A DNA stretch of 5,919 nucleotides from the NCBI GenBank assembly GCA_043718245.1, contig JAYSWB010000020.1:1-5919 (forward strand), written 5' to 3'. A program made the position numbers and the translations under genes. The stretch is from JBAXAB01 sp043718245 (GTDB lineage Bacteria > Patescibacteriota > Minisyncoccia > Phycocordibacterales > CAIZLB01). A model generated the notes under the pieces. It worked only from the letters and a program-made list of their open reading frames with translations. It did not search any database and was not told the DNA's origin. Positions 1-5,773 of this stretch are shown here, piece by piece (position 1 is the first letter of the stretch; every line of letters begins with the position of its first letter).

Positions 1-217
1 TTAAGAGAGCTTGATAACGAATTCAAGAACAAAGTTAAGTCTATTCAAGACGAAAAGACAAAAGAAGCTTTGACTGAATTTCATCCAATACGCGTCCAAC
101 CTGAATGCTGTCTATGTCTTTTCGGGCATTGTTCAATAATTCAGTCAAAGCTTCTTTTGTCTTTTCGTCTTGAATAGACTTAACTTTGTTCTTGAATTCG
201 TTATCAAGCTCTCTTAA
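1..217. repeat. 80-bp exact inverted repeat (fold-back) at the contig end
   Basis: Bases 1-80 are the exact reverse complement of bases 138-217, separated by a 57-base spacer (81-137). The right arm lies in frame inside the conserved start of rpoC. The left arm breaks that frame: beta' reads normally to about residue 206 (VGRVLDE), then runs into a meaningless 12-residue tail that stops at 41-43. rpoC is essential, so a real inversion here is very unlikely. A fold-back chimera (typical of multiple-displacement amplification) or an assembly artefact at the contig end fits best. The true rpoC may continue with similar bases (AATT) at the joint, giving microhomology, but this cannot be seen. Confidence 0.95.
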
Positions 218-697
218 AAGTCTCTGTTTTTCTTCGTCGTTAACTTTTGTAATTAAATATCCTGCAAAGTAAATAACCTTTTCCATGTCTCCTGCTGCCA
301 TTCCCATCATTTGTGCGATTCTCGAAGGCAAGTTTCTAAGGTACCAGATGTGAGAGACTGGAACTGCAAGTTCGATGTGTCCCATTCTCTCTCGTCGTAC
401 AATTGATCGTGTAAGTTCGACTCCACACTTTTCACAGACAATTCCCTTGTAGCGGATGCCTCGGTATTTTCCACAGTAACATTCGTAATCTTTTTCTGTA
501 CCGAAAATCTTTTCATCGAAAAGGCCGTTCTTTTCAGATCGCTGAGTACGATAGTTCATCGTTTCAGGCTTTGTCACTTCTCCGTGAGACCATTCCTTAA
601 TCTTGTCAGGTGAAGCAAGCTTCAGAAGCAAAGCTTCGAACTCATCTACTCCTCTGTTTGGGGCCTTATATGCTGTTTTGTTTGTATTGTATGCCAT
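81..697 (-). CDS. rpoC: DNA-directed RNA polymerase subunit beta' (N-terminal fragment)
   Basis: This is the beta' subunit of RNA polymerase, which carries the catalytic magnesium site and much of the clamp; only about the first 206 residues are genuine. Visible blocks are LASPDKIKEWSHGEV (28-41), KPETMNYRT (43-51), GLFDEKIFG (58-66), and the N-terminal zinc ribbon with Cys73, Cys75, Cys88 and Cys91. RRERMGHIELA (101-111) and HIWYLRNLPSRI (116-127) follow, matching the E. coli order. The start at 697 gives an ordinary beta' N-terminus. It lies 9 bp after the rpoB stop with no Shine-Dalgarno motif, so translational coupling to rpoB is likely. After residue 206 the sequence runs into the fold-back repeat and meets a false stop at 41-43. 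The catalytic NADFDGD loop and the rest of the protein are outside the window. The truncation is judged artificial, not a pseudogene. Confidence 0.97.
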
Positions 698-706
698 ATA
701 TTTGGA

Positions 707-3700
707 TTAAGATTGAGATTCGTTAGATTCTGCTGGTAATTTTTTCGAGTTCTGCATTTCGACGTCGATGCATAGTCCTCGTAGGTTCGCGAGGAGCACG
801 TTGAAGGATGCCGGTGTATTCGGATCATGAATCATCTGGCCCTTAACAAGTGAGTCGAAGGCCTGTGATCGTCCCTGGATATCGTCGGACTTGATAGTCA
901 ACATTTCTCGAAGAGCGTGGGATGCTCCGTAACCTGCAAGCGCCCACACTTCCATTTCTCCGAATCTCTGACCTCCTCCTTGTGCCTTTCCACCGAGAGG
1001 CTGTTGAGTAATGAGAGAGTACGGACCAATTGATCGCATGTGAATCTTATCTTCAACCATGTGGTGAAGTTTCAACATGTACATATACCCAACTGAAATA
1101 TCCTGAGTGAATTGTTCTCCATTTCGTCCATCGAACAACTTCATCTTTCCAGTTTCTGCGTATCCCGCCTTTACCAATTCCGCCTTAATTTCTTCAGATG
1201 TCGCACCTACGAATGGCGGAACAATGGCCTGATAATTTAATTTGTGAGCAGCAAGACCTAGGTGCAATTCCAAAATTTGTCCAAGGTTCATACGAGATGG
1301 AATACCAAGTGGTGTTAAAATCATGTCAATTGGGGTTCCGTCAGCCATGTATGGCATGTCCTCTACTGGAAGAACGCGCGAGATAACTCCCTTGTTTCCG
1401 TGTCGTCCTGCCAACTTGTCACCCACCATCACGTTTCGGAGAACCGCAACTTCTACGTGAATTCGCTTGATAATTCCAGATTCCAATTTGTCTCCCTTTT
1501 CTCGAGAAAATACTTTTACATTAATAACTCGTCCGCGCTTTCCGTTTTCAAGTCGCTTTGAAGTATCTTTAACATCACGAGACTTTTCACCGAAGATTGA
1601 TCGAAGCAGTCTTTCTTCCGGAGTTAGCTGTGTTTCAGACTTTGGAGTAATTTTACCAACGATTATGTCACCTGGGCGCACTTCTGCACCGACTCGGATT
1701 ACACCTTCAACGTCGAGGTTCTTAAGTCGTCCTTCTCCAACGTTTGGAATATCGTGAGTAGTCACTTCGGGGCCAAGTTTTGTATCGCGAACATTTATAA
1801 CAAACTCTTCAATGTGAACAGTGGTAAATTTTGACTCTTTAACTAATCTTTCAGAAACGATAATCGCATCTTCATAGTTAGCTCCGGCCCATGTCATAAA
1901 CGCAATAAGAACGTTTTGTCCAAGTGCCATCTGACCTCCTACCGATGTTGACGTATCCGCCATTACATCACCTCGTTTCAATTTCTGTCCAACATCAACC
2001 GTAGGTCGCTGGTGGAAAGCGGTGAACTGGTTAGTTCGGCTGAACTGCGCCAATTTGTATTCAATTTCTTTTCCTTTTGAGGTCTTGAAAGTAATCCCCA
2101 TTGCATCAACCGCTGTAACAGTTCCTTCATCAGGTGCAACAATTACGCGACCAGTGTCCAAGGCTGCTTTGTCTTCGATTCCAGTTGCAACAAATGGAGC
2201 TTCAGGAACGATACAAGGAGTAGCTTGTTTCTGCATGTTTGAACCCATGAGCGCTCGGTTCGCATCGTCGTGGTTTAGGAATGGAATCATTGAAGTTGAA
2301 ACAGAGAAGGCTTGTTCAGTCGCAACGTCGATGTAGTCAACTTCTTCGCGCTTAACGATTACTGGCTGACCTTTCTGGCGCACTTCTAATGTGTCGTTTG
2401 TAATTTTTCCTGTCTTTTCATCGTAAAGAGTTGCGGCGTGTGCAATATATTTCTGCTCTTCTTCAAGGGCGTTTAGGTATTCAATTTCCTTTGTGATCTT
2501 TCCGTTTTTAACAACTGCGTAAGGAGTTTCAATCAAACCGAAATTGTTGATTCGTGCATAAGTAGAAAGCTGTAATACTAAACCGATGTTCTGTCCTTCT
2601 GGTGTGTGAATTGGACAAATTCTTCCGTAGTGAGAAGGATGTACGTTTCGAACATCTGTTCCTGCTCGCTCTCGTGTCAAACCGCCGGGGCCGAGGGCTG
2701 ATACTCTTCGCAAGTGTTCCAATTCTGCAAGGATATTTTCCTGTGACATGAACTGTGACAACTGGTTAGTTGTAAAGAATTCTTTGATTCGCGCTTGAAG
2801 TGGACGAGGTGAAATTAATTGAACTGGCATTGATGTTGAAGTGTCGATAGTCGACATTCTGTTCATGATGTTTCGCTTGATCTGAGTTAGACCAAATCGA
2901 ACCTTCTGCTGAAGTAGTTCTCCAACATATCGAACGCGTCGTGATGCCAAGTGATCAACATCGTCTTTCAATGCATCTGGTTTCAAGTTCAATTCAACAA
3001 TGTGGTTAATGATTGTAACTATGTCATCCAATTTTAAAGTCATGACAGCAAGAGCCTTTACATCCATTGCTTTTTCAAATCGGAAATTGAATCGGTGTCG
3101 GCCTACTTTTGATAGGTCATATCTTTCAGAAGACAAAAGATTGTCGATAAATTCTCGGGCGTTTTCAGGAGTGGCAAGATCACCATCTCGTAATCGTCGG
3201 TAAATTTCTACATACGATTCGTCAACCGTCTTTGCATGATCCTTGGTTAATGAAGTTTCAATCAAAGGCAATACATCTTCTCGATCCTTGAAAAGTTCCT
3301 TAATAGACTTGTCATCCTTTACTCCAAGGACGCGAAGAAGGGATGTAACTGGGAATTTTCGCTTTCTGTCGATTCGAACATAGATCGCTCCGTCAGATTC
3401 ACTATCAAGTTCAATCCAAGCTCCTCGTGAAGGGATGATTTTTGCTCCAAAATGATTCTTGCCTTTCAATTCCTGAGAAGTAAAAAACACACCGAATGAC
3501 CTTGCCAATTGTGGCACGATTAATCTTTCATTACCATTAATAATGAATGTTCCGTGGTCTGTCATCAAAGGGATGTCAGCCATCAAAACTTCTTGTTCTT
3601 TTGTAGTACCAAGAATTTTGTTCTTAAGTCGAACATTAACCTTGATTGTCGTTTCGTAGTTTTCCTTTCTTTCTTTTGCAGTCCATTCGTCGTTTTTCGG

Positions 3701-3898
3701 CTTGTCTAGTTTGAAATCAAGAAAGTCAAGCTCGAACTTTTTTTCCGAGAAGTCTTTGATTGATGAAAATTCATTAAATACTTCCTGAATACCTTCTTCT
3801 AAAAGCCATTTGTAAGAATTTAGTTGCGGTTCTACCAAGTTTGGAAGCGGTGCTAGAGGTTCCTTAAATCTCGAAAAATATTTCTTCTGTCTCATCAT
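707..3898 (-). CDS. rpoB: DNA-directed RNA polymerase subunit beta
   Basis: This complete 1063-residue beta subunit forms the upper jaw of the RNA polymerase active-site cleft and part of the RNA exit path. Recognisable in order are the N-terminal LVEPQLNSYKWLLEEGI (21-37), the protrusion block NGNERLIVPQLARS (121-134), the rifampicin-region block NQLSQFM (378-384), SALGPGGLTRERAG (400-413) and HYGRICPIHTPEGQNIGL (423-440). Further on are GQNVLIAFMTWAGANYEDAI (660-679), the active-site GDKLAGRHGNKG (826-837) and the C-terminal GGQRFGEMEVWAL (975-987). It is shorter than the E. coli protein (about 1340 aa), lacking large lineage inserts. Two adjacent ATGs (3898 and 3895) could start it; neither has a Shine-Dalgarno motif. 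rpoC follows after 9 bp. Compared with E. coli the rifampicin pocket has Ser385 for Asp516 and Ala391 for Ser522. Arginine is mostly encoded by CGA. Confidence 0.99.
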   Translation of the reverse strand: MMRQKKYFSRFKEPLAPLPNLVEPQLNSYKWLLEEGIQEVFNEFSSIKDFSEKKFELDFLDFKLDKPKNDEWTAKERKENYETTIKVNVRLKNKILGTTKEQEVLMADIPLMTDHGTFIINGNERLIVPQLARSFGVFFTSQELKGKNHFGAKIIPSRGAWIELDSESDGAIYVRIDRKRKFPVTSLLRVLGVKDDKSIKELFKDREDVLPLIETSLTKDHAKTVDESYVEIYRRLRDGDLATPENAREFIDNLLSSERYDLSKVGRHRFNFRFEKAMDVKALAVMTLKLDDIVTIINHIVELNLKPDALKDDVDHLASRRVRYVGELLQQKVRFGLTQIKRNIMNRMSTIDTSTSMPVQLISPRPLQARIKEFFTTNQLSQFMSQENILAELEHLRRVSALGPGGLTRERAGTDVRNVHPSHYGRICPIHTPEGQNIGLVLQLSTYARINNFGLIETPYAVVKNGKITKEIEYLNALEEEQKYIAHAATLYDEKTGKITNDTLEVRQKGQPVIVKREEVDYIDVATEQAFSVSTSMIPFLNHDDANRALMGSNMQKQATPCIVPEAPFVATGIEDKAALDTGRVIVAPDEGTVTAVDAMGITFKTSKGKEIEYKLAQFSRTNQFTAFHQRPTVDVGQKLKRGDVMADTSTSVGGQMALGQNVLIAFMTWAGANYEDAIIVSERLVKESKFTTVHIEEFVINVRDTKLGPEVTTHDIPNVGEGRLKNLDVEGVIRVGAEVRPGDIIVGKITPKSETQLTPEERLLRSIFGEKSRDVKDTSKRLENGKRGRVINVKVFSREKGDKLESGIIKRIHVEVAVLRNVMVGDKLAGRHGNKGVISRVLPVEDMPYMADGTPIDMILTPLGIPSRMNLGQILELHLGLAAHKLNYQAIVPPFVGATSEEIKAELVKAGYAETGKMKLFDGRNGEQFTQDISVGYMYMLKLHHMVEDKIHMRSIGPYSLITQQPLGGKAQGGGQRFGEMEVWALAGYGASHALREMLTIKSDDIQGRSQAFDSLVKGQMIHDPNTPASFNVLLANLRGLCIDVEMQNSKKLPAESNESQS

Positions 3899-4128
3899 AA
3901 AATATGCGTGTGTATTATCCCAGTTTAATAATCACACCCACTTTCTAAAGAGATTTTTTGAAATCATTATTAAAACAAACGACAAAAATATGGAGGACAA
4001 GCGAATAAGAAATCGCCTGCTATTTTTCTAATTTATTTTAATAAGGTTAACCGATTCAAAAGATTTTTAAAAAGTGAGAGTTTCCCGCGAAGAGTCGTCC
4101 ATTACTCAATCGTCCTACGCAGAAACAT
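3899..4128 (-). other. untranslated leader region upstream of rpoB
   Basis: If the distal promoter at 4129-4157 is used, rpoB has an AT-rich leader of about 220 bases. It contains the repeat GGACGA twice, 15 bases apart, and competing short GAGT/ACTC pairings. An 11-codon reading frame (4067-4102, minus strand) ends at a short T run. No match to the L10-binding leader that precedes rplJL-rpoBC in other bacteria is recognisable, and no r-protein gene lies upstream. I see no strong terminator between trmD and rpoB, so some read-through from trmD is possible. Confidence 0.35.
3914..3922 (-). promoter_or_regulatory. possible extended -10 element close to the rpoB start
   Basis: On the minus strand the bases read TGGGATAAT, an extended -10 (TGn plus GATAAT, five of six matching TATAAT). 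No convincing -35 lies 16-18 bp upstream, which is tolerable for an extended -10. Transcripts would begin near 3907 and carry only about 9-10 bases of leader. The site sits in the middle of an imperfect inverted repeat (3909-3918 against 3928-3936, tgtgtattat with ataatcaca), which could be an operator or chance. It would be a second, proximal rpoB promoter. Confidence 0.3.
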
Positions 4129-4157
4129 ATAGTAGCCTATATTTGTGAGAGCGTCAA
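4129..4157 (-). promoter_or_regulatory. predicted sigma70-type promoter of rpoBC
   Basis: On the minus strand, TTGACG (4157-4152) is followed after exactly 17 bases by TACTAT (4134-4129). The -35 matches consensus at five of six positions and the -10 at four of six. Transcription would start near 4122. The -35 is part of a small inverted repeat, GTCAAT at 4153-4158 and ATTGAC at 4172-4177. A DnaA-type box lies one base upstream of it. Confidence 0.55.
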
Positions 4158-4158
4158 T

Positions 4159-4167
4159 TGTGTATAA
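4159..4167 (-). promoter_or_regulatory. DnaA-box sequence abutting the rpoB -35
   Basis: The minus strand reads TTATACACA, a full match to the DnaA consensus TTATNCACA and identical to box R2 of E. coli oriC. It ends one base before the -35 hexamer of the predicted rpoB promoter, so a bound protein could touch RNA polymerase. A one-mismatch relative (TTATCCCCA, 4201-4209) lies 33 bases away on the plus strand. Binding is not shown, and a single box may be chance. Confidence 0.4.
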
Positions 4168-4184
4168 CTTTATTGACACCCCTT

Positions 4185-4901
4185 TTAGACTTTGATGTTT
4201 TTATCCCCAGTACCCCCTGGTTTTTTGGATCGAAATTCATCGATTTTGGCATGGTTTCCAGAGATCAGGGTTTTGGGTACCGAATACTCCTTGTCCTTAT
4301 AAGAAAAGACTGCTGGACGGGTGTAAACATCGGCAGAGGAGGTTCTGTCTTCTTCTATACTTTGTATATTCCCAAGTACCCCTTTAATATGCCTAGAAAT
4401 GCCGTCAATCATAACCATGGCGGGTAATTCCCCTCCTGTTAGGACAAACGGACCGATAGATACGTCTTTGATGTTTTTAAAGACTTTCTTGACCCTAGCG
4501 TCGATTCCTTCATAACGGCCACAGATTATGACAATGTCCGATATGTCCTTTATATAAGACGATGCTATTTTGTTTGTAAATTGAGTACCAGACGGAGATG
4601 TATTTAAAATTAAAATTTTCTTAAAGTTTTTTGATCTTTTTGCATTTTTTATAGAGTTATCCACAGCCTTGATTATTGGCAGAGCTTGGATAACCATTCC
4701 CGGACCACCTCCGTATGGTTTGTCGTCGACGCGGAGATATGGTTTTTCTTTTTGTTTTTGTGAGGCAGAAGGTTTAACAAAATCTCGGGGGTTGTAGAAC
4801 TTAAATTTAATTAGTTTATTTTTTTGTGCTCTGTCTAAAATTGATTCGTTTAGGTACGAAGAAAAAGCGTCGGGAAAAAGAGTTATTAGGTGAAAATTCA
4901 T
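4185..4901 (-). CDS. trmD: tRNA (guanine(37)-N1)-methyltransferase
   Basis: TrmD transfers a methyl group from S-adenosylmethionine to N1 of G37 next to the anticodon, preventing +1 frameshifts; it acts as a cytoplasmic SPOUT dimer. Numbered from the upstream ATG at 4919, the motifs are LFPDAF (14-19), DDKPYGGGPGMV (65-76), LNTSPSG (105-111), CGRYEGIDARV (133-143) and SIGPFVLTGGELPAM (154-168). YTRP (199-202) and SGNHAKI (220-226) follow. I prefer the ATG at 4901 because MNFHLITLFP is the normal TrmD N-terminus and a -10-like TATATT lies six bases before it; 4919 adds six residues. The protein ends about 18 residues after SGNHAKI, without the longer helical tail of E. coli TrmD, and the linker before YTRP is shorter (EEDRTSSADV); Asp191 may be the catalytic aspartate. 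rimM and rplS, the usual partners, are absent here. Confidence 0.96.
   Translation of the reverse strand: MNFHLITLFPDAFSSYLNESILDRAQKNKLIKFKFYNPRDFVKPSASQKQKEKPYLRVDDKPYGGGPGMVIQALPIIKAVDNSIKNAKRSKNFKKILILNTSPSGTQFTNKIASSYIKDISDIVIICGRYEGIDARVKKVFKNIKDVSIGPFVLTGGELPAMVMIDGISRHIKGVLGNIQSIEEDRTSSADVYTRPAVFSYKDKEYSVPKTLISGNHAKIDEFRSKKPGGTGDKNIKV
4657..4665 (+). other. consensus DnaA-box sequence inside trmD
   Basis: TTATCCACA, the strongest E. coli DnaA box (R1 type), occurs within trmD coding sequence about 490 bp from the box at 4159-4167. Two perfect boxes are more than expected for a window of this size (roughly 0.2 by simple composition), but there is no cluster, no dnaA or dnaN gene and no obvious AT-rich unwinding region, so an origin is not claimed. 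Confidence 0.3.
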
Positions 4902-4907
4902 GGTGTG

Positions 4908-4913
4908 AATATA
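4908..4913 (-). promoter_or_regulatory. -10-like element of trmD, spaced for a leaderless transcript
   Basis: The minus strand reads TATATT (five of six to TATAAT), then six bases, then the ATG at 4901. This spacing would start transcription at or next to the A of the ATG. No good -35 is seen at 16-18 bp. No Shine-Dalgarno motif precedes either candidate start, which agrees with leaderless translation. It overlaps a one-mismatch DnaA-type word at 4904-4912. Confidence 0.4.
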
Positions 4914-4968
4914 CAACATATTTACAAAAATAGAAAGAGTGGTACTCTATCAAAAAAAAAGAACCCGG

Positions 4969-4983
4969 CTAGGAGGCTCCTAG
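4969..4983. promoter_or_regulatory. perfect palindrome between divergent trmD and phosphatase genes
   Basis: CTAGGAG, one central G, then CTCCTAG form a perfect 7-bp inverted repeat in the 104-bp divergent gap. A run of nine A (4952-4960) lies on the trmD side and a weaker inverted repeat, AGAGT-ggt-ACTCT, at 4936-4948. The position suits an operator shared by both genes. The AGGAGG inside it is 29 bases from the ATG at 5006, too far for a ribosome-binding site. A minus-strand terminator (short stem, eight bases, then nine T) is a weaker reading, because no minus-strand gene lies upstream within view. Confidence 0.45.
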
Positions 4984-4993
4984 AAACTCAGAA

Positions 4994-4999
4994 TAGAAT
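4994..4999 (+). promoter_or_regulatory. -10-like element of the phosphatase gene
   Basis: TAGAAT (five of six to TATAAT) is followed by six bases and the ATG at 5006, the same spacing as at trmD. A -35 hexamer is not evident at the right distance. If used, it would give a leaderless transcript. A TTTACA/TACTCT pair (4921-4926, 4943-4948, 16-bp spacer) is an alternative that would place the palindrome in the leader. Confidence 0.35.
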
Positions 5000-5005
5000 A
5001 CTCAA

Positions 5006-5473
5006 ATGAAGAACCTAAAAAAACTCATAATTGTCCGCCACGGCGACTACTCTCAGGCTGATGGAGGAAATCTCACCCGCACCGGCAGGAAACAAATGGA
5101 ACTCCTCGGGCTTCACCTCAAAGAGAACCATATTAATGGCACAATACCGCGCGTATTGTCCTCCACATTACCTCGAGCACACCAAAGTGGGCAACTCGTG
5201 GCGCAACCGTTCAGTGTTGGTGTCGAGACATCAGAACTCCTCGTCTCTCATGACGGAACATTCCTTGAGCCAGACAAAGTGCTCGCTCTCATCAATGATC
5301 CTGATGAGGTAGTGATAATGATCACACACCTCGAGTATGCCGAATGTCTTCCACTGTATTTCGGGAAAAGCTTCCTGAACATGGATTACGGAAAGGTGTA
5401 CTTTTCCAAAGGTACAGCCTACGTCATCAACTGTGAGACCAAAGGAACGGCCACCATTCACCGCCTTGCATAG
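5006..5473 (+). CDS. histidine phosphatase family protein (SixA/PGAM-like)
   Basis: This 155-residue protein belongs to the histidine phosphatase (phosphoglycerate mutase-like) superfamily, whose members remove or move phosphate through a phosphohistidine intermediate. Visible motifs are LIIVRHGDY (7-15) with nucleophile His12 and phosphate-binding Arg11, LTRTGRKQ (23-30), and LSSTLPRAHQSG (51-62) with Arg57. Glu77 is a possible general acid, and ITHLEYAE (106-113) carries the second active-site His108. The length is nearer the small SixA-type enzymes than full phosphoglycerate mutases (about 230-250 aa). The substrate cannot be told from sequence. There is no signal peptide or membrane segment, so it is probably cytoplasmic. 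It is transcribed away from trmD and closed by its own terminator, a single-gene unit. Higher G+C and CGC rather than CGA arginines set it apart from rpoBC, suggesting a different history. Confidence 0.88.
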   Translation: MKNLKKLIIVRHGDYSQADGGNLTRTGRKQMELLGLHLKENHINGTIPRVLSSTLPRAHQSGQLVAQPFSVGVETSELLVSHDGTFLEPDKVLALINDPDEVVIMITHLEYAECLPLYFGKSFLNMDYGKVYFSKGTAYVINCETKGTATIHRLA

Positions 5474-5493
5474 GGAAAAGATTCGTGACCATC

Positions 5494-5536
5494 AACAGCC
5501 CCCTCGACCATGTGTCGGGTGGGGCTGTTTATATTT
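5494..5536 (+). terminator. intrinsic terminator after the phosphatase gene
   Basis: The arm AACAGCCCC plus CTCGAC (5494-5508) pairs with GTCGGG plus GGGGCTGTT (5514-5529), with a single bulged T at 5520 and a five-base loop (catgt). The stem is about 15 bp including one G-U pair and is followed by ttatattt. It lies about 20 bp after the TAG at 5471-5473 and should end transcription on the plus strand. Confidence 0.9.
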
Positions 5537-5564
5537 AAATCAATTAATGAAATTTACAGTGTGC

Positions 5565-5692
5565 TCGGGCTCACCCATTGTCAATTGTTGTAAAAAGATG
5601 AAGAAATATTAATGTTTTAAGTTAAAATAATCCTGAAGATTTTGTGAAGAAAAAATGAAGAAATCAAATTAATTGACAATGGGCGAGTCGGG
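5565..5692. mobile_element. MITE-like element with 17-bp terminal inverted repeats and 5-bp flanking repeats
   Basis: CTCACCCATTGTCAATT (5570-5586) and the reverse complement of 5671-5687 match at 16 of 17 bases. Immediately outside both ends is TCGGG (5565-5569 and 5688-5692), a candidate 5-bp target-site duplication. The element proper is 118 bp with an AT-rich core and no reading frame of note, so it would need a transposase encoded elsewhere. The core holds TGAAGA four times, the last three 11 bp apart. No insertion-sequence family is recognisable from the ends. An alternative is a simple long-loop hairpin, but the matching flanks favour a transposed element. Confidence 0.6.
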
Positions 5693-5701
5693 ACCTATTA
5701 A
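5673..5701 (+). promoter_or_regulatory. outward-facing promoter at the right end of the MITE-like element
   Basis: A perfect -35, TTGACA (5673-5678), lies in the right terminal repeat. After exactly 17 bases comes TATTAA (5696-5701), a four-of-six -10 in the flanking DNA. Transcription would begin near 5708 and run into the hairpin-rich stretch at the contig end. The left terminal repeat has the same TTGACA pointing outward on the minus strand, but no -10 of note follows there. Confidence 0.5.
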
Positions 5702-5773
5702 TAACTAAAAATTTCAAAAACACTATCCCTTGTCGAATACATTTATATAGGTACCATAGTCGACGTGGTCCAG

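Noticed and set aside
1467..2336. Long open frames on the plus strand opposite rpoB
   Set aside because: They are antisense shadows of rpoB with no motif of their own; rpoB is intact and conserved throughout.
4067..4102. Eleven-codon minus-strand frame (MDDSSRETLTF) in the rpoB leader, ending at a T run, like an attenuator leader peptide
   Set aside because: No ribosome-binding site, no run of a regulatory amino acid, and no strong competing hairpins; frames this short are expected by chance.
4173..4201. Plus-strand TTGACA as a promoter antisense to trmD
   Set aside because: No acceptable -10 occurs at 16-19 bp; the hexamer is explained as one arm of the GTCAAT/ATTGAC repeat.
4971..4976. 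AGGAGG as Shine-Dalgarno for the phosphatase gene
   Set aside because: It lies 29 bases before the ATG and is part of a perfect palindrome.
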